Part shown: piece after piece, positions 34,303 to 43,580 of the stretch
How positions within the stretch are numbered: the stretch's first letter is position 1
How the letters are laid out: the number at the start of each line of letters is the position of its first letter
Source: Paenibacillus segetis
GTDB lineage: Bacteria; Bacillota; Bacilli; Paenibacillales; Paenibacillaceae
Assembly (NCBI RefSeq): GCF_014639155.1
Contig: NZ_BMFT01000001.1
Location: 1,736,001 to 1,800,000 of the forward strand
DNA: 64,000 nt
Reading direction: 5' to 3'
Translations under genes and position numbers: made by a program
Notes under the pieces: generated by a model
Database searches by the model: none
What the model was told of the DNA's origin: nothing
The model's input: the letters and a program-made list of their open reading frames with translations, nothing else

Positions 34303-36373
34303 ACTGAACAATCTGCTGATGCAGCGTGACTCGTCTGGTTTTTTCCAATTGGAAAAGGATCAGGAGGCCGTTGAGGCGTTTATGGAAGAAGTAGGACGCA
34401 AGAGCATGACTTTTGCTGATATTCCTACGCAAATTCGTTATATGATTGACCATGATTACTATGAAAACTTATATGAGCGCTATTCAGAGACTGAGGTTGA
34501 GGAAATTTTTGCTCTTACTCGGAGTTATCATTTTCAATTCCAGTCCTACATGGCTGCTTCGAAGTTCTATACAGACTATGCACTGAAAAGTAATGATCGT
34601 TCTTTCTATCTGGAGCATTATTCCGATCGAGTGGCAGTAGTAGCGCTACATTTAGGAAGAGGACATATCGATATTGCTCGCACGCTTGCGGCTTCGATGA
34701 TGGATCAACGACTTCAACCAGCGACGCCAACGTTCCTGAATGCTGGTAAAAGCCGTAGAGGTGAGATGGTATCTTGCTTCTTGCTAGAAATGGATGATTC
34801 ACTTAATTCGATCAACTATATCATTGGGACCTGCTTACAGTTGTCCAAGATCGGTGGAGGTGTGGCGGTCAATCTCTCCAAACTACGTGGTCGTGGCGAG
34901 AGTATTAAAGGCGTTGAAGACGCAGCTAAAGGGATAATGCCGGTACTCAAACTCATGGAGGATGCCTTCTCCTATGCAGATCAGATGGGGCAACGTAAAG
35001 GTTCAGGAGCTGGATATTACAACATCTTTGGATGGGATTTGCTTGAATTTTTAGATAGTAAGAAAATCAATGCCGATGAGAAGACGCGACTGAAGACGTT
35101 ATCCATCGGGCTAATTGTACCGGATCGGTTCTATAAACTGGCAGAGAACAACGAACCACTGCATGTATTTGCGCCTTATAGTGTGTATCGTGCATATGGC
35201 ACTCATCTGGATGATATGGATCTTGATGAAATGTATGATGTTCTACTCGCTGACCCACGTGTTCGTAAAAAGGTTGTCATGAGTGCTCGTGACATGTTGA
35301 CGAAGATCGCTACGGTTCAATTAGAGTCAGGTTACCCTTATATTATGAACAAGAGTAATGCAAATAAGGGACATGCGCTTAAAAATATCGGGCCAATCAA
35401 AATGTCGAATCTTTGCACGGAAATATTCCAACTCCAAGAAACTTCGGACATTAACGATTACGGTCAAGACAACATCATCCGTCGTGATATCTGCTGCAAT
35501 CTAGCTTCCTTAAACATTGTAAATGTAATGGAGCATAAGAAAATTAAGGAATCCGTACATGAGGGAATGATCGCACTTACGGCAGTAAGCGATATGACGA
35601 ATATCGCTAACGCACCTGGTGTGGCGAAAGCCAACCGTGAGATGCATTCCGTAGGGCTTGGAGCTATGAACTTACATGGCTACTTAGCGAAGAATAAAAT
35701 TGCATTTGAGAGTGAAGAGGCTAAAGATTTTGCCCGTACCTTCTTCATGATGATGAACTATCATTCACTTGAGAAGAGTATGGAAATTGCCAAAGAGACT
35801 GGGGCTGTGTTTGCAGGTTTCGAGCAATCCGATTATGGTGATGGTTCGTATTTTAATCGTTATGAAGAACAGGATTACCGCCCGGTGACATCCAAAGTGC
35901 AGGAATTGTTCGAGGGGATCGACATCCCAGGGCCAGCACAATGGACGGAACTTAAGAAGCATGTAGGGAAGCATGGTTTGTATCACGCTTATCGCCTTGC
36001 GATTGCACCGACTCAAAGTATTTCCTATGTACAGAATGCGACATCCAGCGTGATGCCGATTGTAGAACAAATTGAGACGCGTACCTATGCGAATTCAACG
36101 ACGTTTTACCCTATGCCTTATATGAATCGGGATAATTTCTTTTATTATAAATCTGCTTATCAAATGAATCAGTTCAAGGTGCTCGATTTGATCGCTGAGA
36201 TTCAACAACATATTGATCAGGGTGTATCTACGGTTCTTCACGTAAATAGTGATGTGACTACCCGTGAACTGGCTCGTTATTATATCTACGCTGCACGTAA
36301 AGGGCTGAAGTCCTTGTACTACACGCGTACCAACCGCCTGACAGTTGAAGAGTGCGTTAGTTGCTCAGTGTAA
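34289..36373 (+). CDS. nrdE: Class Ib ribonucleotide reductase alpha subunit
   Basis: A 694-residue catalytic subunit that reduces ribonucleoside diphosphates. Visible features are the PATPTFLNAGKSRRGEMVSCFLLE region with an active-site Cys, IGGGVAVNLSKLRGRGESIKG, NLCTEIFQLQ with the radical Cys, and the redox tail ECVSCSV. Full length for NrdE. The TTG start overlaps nrdI and has GAGGTGAG. It works with NrdF and a thioredoxin/glutaredoxin-like donor; no nrdH is in this cluster. Confidence 0.96.
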   Translation: MRHIELNNLLMQRDSSGFFQLEKDQEAVEAFMEEVGRKSMTFADIPTQIRYMIDHDYYENLYERYSETEVEEIFALTRSYHFQFQSYMAASKFYTDYALKSNDRSFYLEHYSDRVAVVALHLGRGHIDIARTLAASMMDQRLQPATPTFLNAGKSRRGEMVSCFLLEMDDSLNSINYIIGTCLQLSKIGGGVAVNLSKLRGRGESIKGVEDAAKGIMPVLKLMEDAFSYADQMGQRKGSGAGYYNIFGWDLLEFLDSKKINADEKTRLKTLSIGLIVPDRFYKLAENNEPLHVFAPYSVYRAYGTHLDDMDLDEMYDVLLADPRVRKKVVMSARDMLTKIATVQLESGYPYIMNKSNANKGHALKNIGPIKMSNLCTEIFQLQETSDINDYGQDNIIRRDICCNLASLNIVNVMEHKKIKESVHEGMIALTAVSDMTNIANAPGVAKANREMHSVGLGAMNLHGYLAKNKIAFESEEAKDFARTFFMMMNYHSLEKSMEIAKETGAVFAGFEQSDYGDGSYFNRYEEQDYRPVTSKVQELFEGIDIPGPAQWTELKKHVGKHGLYHAYRLAIAPTQSISYVQNATSSVMPIVEQIETRTYANSTTFYPMPYMNRDNFFYYKSAYQMNQFKVLDLIAEIQQHIDQGVSTVLHVNSDVTTRELARYYIYAARKGLKSLYYTRTNRLTVEECVSCSV

Positions 36374-36431
36374 TGAACAAGAAGTGATGGTTTATTGGAA
36401 CAGCTAGGCAAGTGAGGGGAGAATACTTATT

Positions 36432-37397
36432 ATGAGCGCAATCCAAGCCGTGAACTGGAATCGGCCTGATGATGATTTTACCAATATGTTCTGGTATCAG
36501 AACATTCAGCAATTTTGGACAGATGATGAAATCCCGTTATCTGATGATAAAATGTCCTGGATCACGTTAAGTGATACTGAACGAGACTGCTACATGAAAG
36601 TGCTAGGTGGACTAACATTACTCGACACGGTTCAAGGCGGTGTGGGTATGCCCAAAATACTAGAGCATGTCGATGGTTTGCAGCGTAAGGCGGTACTCGG
36701 CTTCATGGCGATGATGGAGCAAATTCACGCCAAATCGTACAGTAGTATTTTTACCACGCTTGCATCTACGGAAGAGATTGATCAAGTATTTCGCTGGGTA
36801 GAAGACAATCCGATTCTGCAGCGTAAAGCGCAGACCGTATCTAAGTACTACAAAGGAATTCATTCTCCTAAAGATCTCTATATGGCCATGGCAGCATCTG
36901 TCTTGCTAGAGAGCTACTTATTCTATAGTGGTTTCTTCTATCCATTGTACCTGGCTGGTCAAGGGAAGATGACCTGTAGTGGTGAGATTATCGATTTGAT
37001 CCTTCGAGATGAGAGTATCCACGGTGTATATGTTGGTCTGTTAGCTCAAGAGATTTATAACGAGCTAAATCCTGAGGAGCAGCGTGATTTGTATGCAAAG
37101 CTGGAAAATTTGGTCCACGATTTGCACGCAAATGAGGAGCGATACACGGAAGAAATTTATTCGTCGATTGGTTTAGTGGATGAAGTTAAAGCGTTTGTAC
37201 GCTACAATGCGAATAAAGCGATGATGAATTTGGGATTTGATCCTCTGTTTGAAGAAGAAGAAGTTAACCCTATCGTATTCAATGGGATTAACACACGTAC
37301 GAAACAACATGATTTTTTCTCTAAAAAGGGTAATGGTTACGTGCGTGCCATGCACGTAGAGTCCTTGACAGATGAAGATTTCAAATTTGATTTTTAG
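36432..37397 (+). CDS. nrdF: Class Ib ribonucleotide reductase beta subunit
   Basis: The 321-residue radical-generating subunit. Metal ligands lie in [27 protein letters not shown] and the early aspartate/glutamate helices; the radical Tyr is in the same second helix. It ends with the acidic TDEDFKFDF tail that docks into NrdE. 58 nt behind nrdE with GAGGGGAG. Confidence 0.96.
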   Translation: MSAIQAVNWNRPDDDFTNMFWYQNIQQFWTDDEIPLSDDKMSWITLSDTERDCYMKVLGGLTLLDTVQGGVGMPKILEHVDGLQRKAVLGFMAMMEQIHAKSYSSIFTTLASTEEIDQVFRWVEDNPILQRKAQTVSKYYKGIHSPKDLYMAMAASVLLESYLFYSGFFYPLYLAGQGKMTCSGEIIDLILRDESIHGVYVGLLAQEIYNELNPEEQRDLYAKLENLVHDLHANEERYTEEIYSSIGLVDEVKAFVRYNANKAMMNLGFDPLFEEEEVNPIVFNGINTRTKQHDFFSKKGNGYVRAMHVESLTDEDFKFDF

Positions 37398-37429
37398 GCA
37401 TATATTTCAGTCATAATTACTTCTATAAC

Positions 37430-37463
37430 AAAGCAGGAGAACTTAACAGTCCTTCTGCTTTTG
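37430..37463 (+). terminator. Terminator of nrdIEF
   Basis: AAAGCAGGAG pairs with CTTCTGCTTT (one G-U), 12-nt loop, short T-run. Confidence 0.7.
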
Positions 37464-37526
37464 GTATACTCACATATACATATGAATCATTGCTCGAAAT
37501 ACCAATAAATGAAGACGGAGGAATGT

Positions 37527-37694
37527 ATGGGACGACCCAAATCACCGAATCCAAAATTATGCATATATGAAGGCTGTGGTATGAAGCATTATGCAGGAGA
37601 TTATTGCAAGAAGCATTACGGCATTCACTGGAGACTCAAGAGAAAGAATAATGAATTGGGACAATTAGCAGATCCAGTTACACATAAAATATGA
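37527..37694 (+). CDS. Small zinc-binding-like protein (55 aa)
   Basis: A 55-residue basic peptide, MGRPKSPNPKLCIYEGCGMK then AGDYCKKHYGIHWR: Cys-X4-Cys ... Cys-X2-His, a plausible zinc knuckle. An AGGAATGT site places the start at 37527; an upstream in-frame ATG has none. Similar short proteins are common in Paenibacillus and Bacillus; function unknown. The response-regulator gene begins about 14 nt later, so they may be one transcript. Confidence 0.75.
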   Translation: MGRPKSPNPKLCIYEGCGMKHYAGDYCKKHYGIHWRLKRKNNELGQLADPVTHKI

Positions 37695-37707
37695 TTGGGG
37701 GATGCTC

Positions 37708-38100
37708 GTGTTGAAGAAGAAATTGTTGATAGTGGATGATCAGTATGCCATACGTAAACTACTGGAAGAGATGTTTTGTTCGGAGGATTATGAGACCTTT
37801 GAAGCTTCGAACGGCGAGCAGGCCCTTCAGATGCTGGATCTTGTTTCTCCCGATTTAATATTTCTCGACATGAAGATGCCAGGTCTAAATGGTGCTGAAG
37901 TGATGGAATTGATCAATGAAAGAGGGTCAAAAGCATTTGTTGTGGTCATTACGGCATATAAAGAATTAGAGTCTGTTCAACGTGCAAATTATATAGAACC
38001 CACGCTGGAATTCGCTAAACCTTTTGATATTTATGAAGTTCAAAATGCCGTTCGTAATATACTGCAAATGGATACTGGTATGCAATCATCACTAAGTTAG
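37708..38100 (+). CDS. Spo0F-like single-domain response regulator
   Basis: A receiver-only protein of about 130 residues. It has the acidic pair in LLIVDDQYAIRKLLEEMF, the phospho-acceptor Asp in PDLIFLDMKMPG, Thr in VVITAY and Lys in FAKPFDI; the last and the N-terminus closely follow Spo0F. No output domain, so it should relay phosphate, likely within the sporulation phosphorelay or a parallel branch. Normal spo0F lies in a different context (near fbaA/ctrA), so this may be a paralogue. GGGGG is followed immediately by ATG (37702); GTG 37708 or TTG 37711 is better spaced. Confidence 0.82.
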   Translation: MLKKKLLIVDDQYAIRKLLEEMFCSEDYETFEASNGEQALQMLDLVSPDLIFLDMKMPGLNGAEVMELINERGSKAFVVVITAYKELESVQRANYIEPTLEFAKPFDIYEVQNAVRNILQMDTGMQSSLS

Positions 38101-38227
38101 TTAGTAGAATATAAATTGTATTGCTTTGTTAAAACTCCTCCAAAGTATAGTAGTTTCAAAGTATAATAGGGTCAGTGTTGCAGCAATTATTGAAAATAAT
38201 GGGATACGAACCTAGGAGGAATCCACG

Positions 38228-40144
38228 ATGAAATTATGTTTTGAAGGGGATTTAACGTCATTACTGCCAGGTATTCAAGTCTTGTCACAGGAGCTTAACT
38301 ATACTCTTGCAGAAGACGGTATTACCGTCCGTGTTGAGACATCTGCAGGCGAACTGGAAGTTGGGCTTGAGCATGAGCAAGGAAAAGCATACATAAGATA
38401 TGGACAAAAACATCAGTTCTTTCGGGGACTTGGATTACTTGTGCAACATGGTGTTAATGGAACTTCCTTCAACATTCGTGAGAAGCAACAGTTCGATACG
38501 ATTGGCCCGATGTTCGACCTGTCACGGAATGCAATACTGACTTTGGACAGTTTTAAGTTCATGCTACGAAAAATGGCATTGATGGGCCTTAACACTGTAA
38601 TGCTGTATATGGAAGATACATATGAGATTAGCGGAGAGCCGTATTTCGGATACATGCGGGGTCGGTATACGCAAGCTGAGCTGCGAGCCATTGATGATTA
38701 TGCCGATCAATTTGGAATTGAGGCCTTTCCAAGTATTCAGACACTCGCTCATTTAGAGGAATTCCTGAAGTGGGAACCGGTTGGACAATACAAGGATACC
38801 AAAGGGGCGCTTCTTGTCGGTGACGACAGGGTCGATCAATTAGTTGAGAAGATGATCAATAGCGCCAGTGCTCCGTTTCGCAGTCGTAAAATTCATATTG
38901 GTATGGATGAAGCAGAGGAACTTGGTCGTGGGAAGTATCTGGACCTGAACGGGTATCAGAGCCGATTCGATATCATGACGGGGCATCTGGACAAGGTATT
39001 AGAGATTACTCGGCGTCTCGGCTTGAATGCCATGATGTGGAGCGATATGTTCATGAAGTTTGCTTCCGCTGATGGCCGGGAGCAGTATAACACCGATGAG
39101 CAAATCCCTACGGAAATGGCGGCACGTATTCCGAAGGATGTCGATATGGTGTATTGGGATTACAACCATATTGATGCGGAGGACTATGAGAAGTTGATCG
39201 CGAAGCATCGTCCTCTAGGATGTAATCTCGTGTTTGCTGGGGCTGTTTGGATCTTCAATACATTTGGCGTTAACTATGGTCTGTCACTTAACGCTACAGA
39301 TACAGCACTTAAAGTATGCAAAAAGGAAGGAATCCGGGAAGTCTACGCTACAATGTGGGGTGACGACGGTAATGAGAGTAACCCGCTTGCGGCATTACTT
39401 GGCTTGCAACTTTACGCCGAGCATGCTTATACGGAGGGGACACCGGACTGGGAGCAAGTGGCGGAGCGCGTCAAGTTCTGTACCGGAACTTCAGCTGAAG
39501 CCTTCTTGAAATTCAAGGATCTGGATGAAACCCCAGGCCAGGAGCCTAACAACAGTAAGCAAAGCAATCCGTCGAAATTTCTTCTATATCAAGATGTGCT
39601 GCTTGGTATGTTTGATAAGCAGATCGATGGGCTTGCGTTAAATGCCCACTATGGTGAACTGGAACAGGTGATCAAGGGCATACGTGTTCCTGATGCAGAA
39701 CTGGATTACTTGTTTGAGGTGCCTGAGAAATTATGTGGTGTACTGAAGCTGAAGAGTGAAGTCGGTATCGAGCTGAAGCAGGCTTATGATGCTGGTGATA
39801 AGGGAACTCTGAAAAGAATAGCAACAGATGTGCTACCTGAGATAGCAGAAGCGGTGCAAGCGTTGCGTGCTGCTCACCGTAAGCAATGGCTAGGGATGTT
39901 CAAGCCATTTGGTTGGGAAGTGATCGATATTCGCTATGGGGGAGTAGTAAATCGGCTGGATACGGCTTCGATGCGTCTTCTTGATTATGTGGATGGTCGA
40001 CTTGCTAGTATTGAAGAGTTGGAGCAAGAACGTCTTCTCTATAGCTCATCCAATCGGTACAATAATCGAGGAATCGGTTGGTGCAGCTATTATTATCGGA
40101 TGGCCACTCCGAATGTCTTCTTTCACGTGTTGAATCCTTTTTAA
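38228..40144 (+). CDS. Family 20 beta-N-acetylhexosaminidase, cytoplasmic type
   Basis: A 638-residue GH20 enzyme that removes terminal GlcNAc/GalNAc by substrate-assisted catalysis. An N-terminal alpha/beta domain (1-90) precedes the barrel: FDTIGPMFDLSRNAILTLDS, the catalytic pair in IHIGMDEAEELG (Asp227, Glu228), MMWSDMFMKF and a late aromatic VYATMWGDDGNE. The C-terminal 180 residues are helical. No signal peptide, so it acts on imported oligosaccharides or internal glycans, unlike the secreted LPMO at 2.6 kb. Strong TAGGAGG site. A broken glycosyltransferase gene follows directly. Confidence 0.9.
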   Translation: MKLCFEGDLTSLLPGIQVLSQELNYTLAEDGITVRVETSAGELEVGLEHEQGKAYIRYGQKHQFFRGLGLLVQHGVNGTSFNIREKQQFDTIGPMFDLSRNAILTLDSFKFMLRKMALMGLNTVMLYMEDTYEISGEPYFGYMRGRYTQAELRAIDDYADQFGIEAFPSIQTLAHLEEFLKWEPVGQYKDTKGALLVGDDRVDQLVEKMINSASAPFRSRKIHIGMDEAEELGRGKYLDLNGYQSRFDIMTGHLDKVLEITRRLGLNAMMWSDMFMKFASADGREQYNTDEQIPTEMAARIPKDVDMVYWDYNHIDAEDYEKLIAKHRPLGCNLVFAGAVWIFNTFGVNYGLSLNATDTALKVCKKEGIREVYATMWGDDGNESNPLAALLGLQLYAEHAYTEGTPDWEQVAERVKFCTGTSAEAFLKFKDLDETPGQEPNNSKQSNPSKFLLYQDVLLGMFDKQIDGLALNAHYGELEQVIKGIRVPDAELDYLFEVPEKLCGVLKLKSEVGIELKQAYDAGDKGTLKRIATDVLPEIAEAVQALRAAHRKQWLGMFKPFGWEVIDIRYGGVVNRLDTASMRLLDYVDGRLASIEELEQERLLYSSSNRYNNRGIGWCSYYYRMATPNVFFHVLNPF

Positions 40145-41336
40145 GTTATGCAATTCCGCCATGAATCGCTCCGATGCTAAATATAAAGTATATTTGCATC
40201 AGGATGTCCTGATCGTCAACGAGAACTTTATTGCAGACATGTTGCAACTGTTCCATTCTTCCCCCTCCCTCGGAATGTTTGGTGTTGTTGGCGCGCAGCA
40301 ACTTCCGCAATCAGGTGTATGGTGGGAAGCGGTGCATAGGTTCGGTAAGGTGATGGAGAGCCATACTGGTGTATTGAGTGAATTATCATTTCAGGAACCA
40401 TCTGGGATCTATGAAAGGGTGGAAGCTCTGGATGGTTTACTCATGGTTACACAATATGATTTACCTTGGCGGGAGGATATATTTAAAGGCTGGCACTTCT
40501 ATGACGCGTCTCAGTGTTATGAATTTATTAGTAATGGATATGAAGTTGGCGTACCCAAGCAAATACAGCCATGGTGCGTCCACGATTGCGGGCTTGTTAA
40601 TACATCTAATGGGTTTGCCGAGAACCAACAAATCTTTCGAGCGGAGTATGGCTTGGGGCGAGTTCTATACGGCAACACGTTTCACCAGTTAGGTAGGCAT
40701 TGTCAGATTGATCCCACTTGCGATTTTTTCGCTACGGAAGGGGTCGCTATCGAGGACAGGGTCAAACTGCAGAAGGACTGTTGGGTAATGCTGCCTTATA
40801 ACAACTATCATGGGGAGCCACGGATTCGTATCGGAACCGGCTCGGATATCGGTAGACGATGCAATCTGTCCGCTGTAAGTCATATTTCCATTGGGCGTGA
40901 AGTAATCATTGCTCCGAATGTTCATATTAAGGATCATAATCATGCTTACCAGAATGTAAATATACCGATAATGAAGCAAGGAATTAGTTCGTGGACTGAT
41001 CGTGTGAGTATCGGGACGGATGCTGGATCGGGATTAATGCAGTGATCGTGGGAGATGTAACCATCGGTAAAGGTTGTGTAATCGCGGCAAAAACGGTTCT
41101 GAAGTCGGGTACGAATTACTTGCAATACTCGATATTGGCTTCAAACCCAAACTTTTGCATTTATCATCAGAGGTTATTTGGTGGCGCTGGGAATTCTCGC
41201 TAATCAATTAGAGCAGCTTAAGCCGGATACCTTTGAGCCCATATTTATCGAAGCTTATCAAGATGAACCTTATTTTCTTGGTGCTTATGAGCAATTCCTT
41301 GTCATTAAGCATCACAACATGCACAATAAAAAGTAA
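40143..41336 (+). pseudogene. Degraded glycosyltransferase (StrF-domain)/hexapeptide acyltransferase gene
   Basis: The intact part reads KYKVYLHQDVLIVNENFIAD, MFGVVGAQQLPQSGVWWEAV and ALDGLLMVTQYDLPWREDI, i.e. the second half of a StrF-type glycosyltransferase domain, then a left-handed helix (IRIGTGSDIGRRCNLSAVSH, GREVIIAPNVHIKDHNHAY). The first ~80 residues are missing: the frame begins next to the GH20 stop with no ribosome site. At about 41020-41027 the frame breaks; the continuation WIGINAVIVGDVTIGKGCVI is in another frame, and a third piece (ALGILANQLEQLKPDTFEPI) lies back in the first. So the gene has lost its 5' end and has one or two frameshifts. Sequencing error could explain the shifts but not the 5' loss. 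Confidence 0.7.
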
Positions 41337-41349
41337 GATGTAAGAAGAA

Positions 41350-41383
41350 AAAGAACCTCTCAATGATACATTGGAGGTTCTTT
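41350..41383. terminator. Terminator shared by the pseudogene and XRE gene
   Basis: AAAGAACCTC-T-CAATG pairs with CATTG-G-AGGTTCTTT. The A-rich left flank gives a good T-run on the minus strand. Confidence 0.85.
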
Positions 41384-41715
41384 CACTGTTCTTTAAATTC
41401 TACAATGGACTTGATCACTTGCATAATCAATTTGATCTTCTCTGGGGAGCAGTCCTCTAACATGAGGATAATCTCATTTCTTAGATAATCTTGAGTAGGA
41501 ATGTTTGCGCCACTTAGTATGTACTCAGGTGATTCATCAAGAACAACACACAATTGTGACAGTCTGTCCAAGTTAATGGGAGTTTTTCCTCGTTCAATTT
41601 TACTTATGTACGCATTCGAAACATCCAGTTTCTCGGCTAATACTTCTTGTGTAATCCCTTGTTTGTCTCTAGCATGTTTAATTCTCTTACCTATTAGTGA
41701 ATAATCAAAAGCCAT
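41383..41715 (-). CDS. XRE/Cro-type helix-turn-helix regulator
   Basis: A 110-residue protein with an N-terminal HTH: LIGKRIKHARDKQGITQEVL, then the recognition helix VSNAYISKIERGKTPI. A C-terminal helical dimerisation part of about 40 residues follows (LRNEIILMLEDCSPEKIKLI). GAGGTG supports the ATG at 41715. It is transcribed away from the HTH/TPR-like gene, and the direct TGTAGC repeats in the interval (about 41739-41756) could be its sites. Target unknown. Confidence 0.88.
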   Translation of the reverse strand: MAFDYSLIGKRIKHARDKQGITQEVLAEKLDVSNAYISKIERGKTPINLDRLSQLCVVLDESPEYILSGANIPTQDYLRNEIILMLEDCSPEKIKLIMQVIKSIVEFKEQ

Positions 41716-41958
41716 CTGTATCACCTCATTAAACTGTAGCTAAATTGTAGCAACCAATACTAAGGGATTACATGCACCAAAGGTTAAGTTGAACTTCCTA
41801 GTTAACCATGATAAACTAATGATTATTATTACTATGTTGTATCATTTTACCTATTTTGTATGTATGATTACATTATGGGATAAGTCGGAATCTTGATGTT
41901 ATTCTTACCAACACTTACTATTCTAATACTCTATATTTAAGAGGAAGGAGGGTTTAGT
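41716..41958. promoter_or_regulatory. Divergent promoter region of two HTH genes
   Basis: A 243-nt AT-rich interval with two TGTAGC direct repeats close to the XRE start and no other gene. It should hold promoters and operators for both genes; I cannot fix the hexamers. Confidence 0.35.
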
Positions 41959-43368
41959 CTGAAATATAGGACTAGCATTTCACTGAGTATTAAGAAGTAT
42001 TTAGATGACAATCATTTGACTATAGAACAGTTCTCCGAAGTAAGTGGTATCGGAAGAAGGACATTAAAGCGAATAATACTTGGGAATAAACGAATTTCAA
42101 TAGGACAACTAGACTGTATTACGAGTAGCATGAGATTACCTAAGGGTTCTTTGTATGATCTGTATGGAGAAGATCTCCTGGTTAACCCTGATTGGAAATG
42201 GATTCAGCCCTTTTTGGTGCGATGTGAGAAATTAGAAATGTACGAATACTTGAAGAAGATTGCCATTCTTATTATGGAGAACAATAAATTTATTCCGAAG
42301 GTTTTTGAGACTGCCGAATCTTTTTATGAACTAGAAAAGTTAGGTTCCGCAGCAATATTGTATGAAGGAATTATAGAAGTTGAAAGAGATATTCGTTCTG
42401 AGAGACTAGCCATTTGTCACTATCGGCTGTTCCAAATTGTCCTTGAGCATAACTTTGGAAGTTCTTATGTAGCTCATCGCTTTATTCCCTTTCGTGCTAG
42501 GCTTCCTAAGACGTACTCTTTGAATGGTTTACTCCTGATTGCAGAGAATTTTGCGGCTCTGGAGAGATGGGAGGATGTCGAGAAATATGCAGAGGAGTTG
42601 CGAGAATTAGCTCAAGACATGTATGCGGACAACCGAAGGAGCTATAAGAAATCGAAATATAGGTTACAACATCCATTGGTTTTTTATTATGGACGAGCTC
42701 TCTTATTAAAATCACTTTCATTCGAATATCGTGAGATGTACGAGGAAGCTAAAAAGTGGATAATGGGATATGTTGACTTGAGTTGGTTTAAGGGATTGGA
42801 TGAGCAGGGACGTATAGAAGTACAGCGATTCAGCATGTATGCACGTGCCAATTTATTATGTATTGAGGTTAAAATGGGGAATCAAACCGTGATACCTCAG
42901 TATGCTGCCTTCCTGCAAGAGAATCCAGATGAGATTCTAGAAGGATTAATCACCTTATTAATCTCAGCCAACCAACACCAGTATTCTATTGATGAAACGT
43001 TACAACTATTTGCAATCGAATCTATGGATATAACAAAGATGGAAAGCACAGATAGCTATTATAGAGAGTTTTTCCATCGACATAGGTACTGTCAATTTTG
43101 CTATCATTACGCTGCTTATAGTTTTTATAGAGACCATTTTTCCGAAGGAATCAAATATACATTACTAAGTCTTGAAGTCGCTATACAGATGAAAAATAAT
43201 CGTATGATGGTTCTTTGTATGACTTTATTTGAGAAATATCGTGAACATGCTACTTTTGACCAATCGATCGTATACGATCTGTTATGTAAGGGGGTACATA
43301 ATAATATGCAAGAACAACAACCGGGCTCTCTTTGGTCATTTTGGAACTCAATTATGGCAGCGTTGTGA
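41959..43368 (+). CDS. HTH protein with long helical (TPR-like) C-terminus, apparent CTG start
   Basis: A 469-residue protein. Residues 1-70 form a Cro/C1-type HTH (SLSIKKYLDDNHLTIEQFSE, then VSGIGRRTLKRIILGNKRIS). The rest is a long alpha-helical array (YEYLKKIAILIMENNKFIPK, LYEGIIEVERDIRSERLAIC, IKYTLLSLEVAIQMKNNRMM) like TPR-containing peptide-sensing regulators of the RRNPP kind. No ATG, GTG or TTG fits the complete domain; AAGGAGG at 41945-41951 lies 7 bases before a CTG at 41959, which is the likely start. The next in-frame candidate, TTG 42016, would cut off helix 1. No small peptide gene is downstream, so peptide sensing is speculative. Confidence 0.75.
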   Translation: MKYRTSISLSIKKYLDDNHLTIEQFSEVSGIGRRTLKRIILGNKRISIGQLDCITSSMRLPKGSLYDLYGEDLLVNPDWKWIQPFLVRCEKLEMYEYLKKIAILIMENNKFIPKVFETAESFYELEKLGSAAILYEGIIEVERDIRSERLAICHYRLFQIVLEHNFGSSYVAHRFIPFRARLPKTYSLNGLLLIAENFAALERWEDVEKYAEELRELAQDMYADNRRSYKKSKYRLQHPLVFYYGRALLLKSLSFEYREMYEEAKKWIMGYVDLSWFKGLDEQGRIEVQRFSMYARANLLCIEVKMGNQTVIPQYAAFLQENPDEILEGLITLLISANQHQYSIDETLQLFAIESMDITKMESTDSYYREFFHRHRYCQFCYHYAAYSFYRDHFSEGIKYTLLSLEVAIQMKNNRMMVLCMTLFEKYREHATFDQSIVYDLLCKGVHNNMQEQQPGSLWSFWNSIMAAL

Positions 43369-43385
43369 TCTGCACCGGTATGTTG

Positions 43386-43421
43386 AAAAGCCTGTAATAG
43401 TTAACTATTACAGGCTTTTTT
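43386..43421 (+). terminator. Terminator after HTH/TPR-like gene
   Basis: A perfect palindrome AAAGCCTGTAATAG/CTATTACAGGCTTT with six T residues. Confidence 0.9.
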
Positions 43422-43514
43422 ATGTGGACTCAAACCAAGTGATCACTACATAACCAACCAAATACCGACAAAATCAGTTATACTATACGGAGAACTAAAT
43501 ACATAAACAACATT

Positions 43515-43551
43515 TGACCCGACTTATGATAAGCGTTATCTATGGCCGGGT
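43515..43551 (+). repeat. Nested inverted repeat before the YfjL-like gene
   Basis: GACCCG (43515-43520) and CGGGTC (43546-43551) flank an inner GATAA-GCG-TTATC. No T-run, so it is not an obvious terminator; it could be an operator or a leader hairpin. Confidence 0.45.
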
Positions 43552-43580
43552 CTTCATATTTGAACTGATGGAGGAAATTT

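Noticed and set aside
38141..38169. Two 13-nt direct repeats CAAAGTATAGTAG/CAAAGTATAATAG before GH20
   Set aside because: They may be operator sites or overlapping -10 elements, but there is no supporting -35 spacing and the repeat is short; not enough for a feature.
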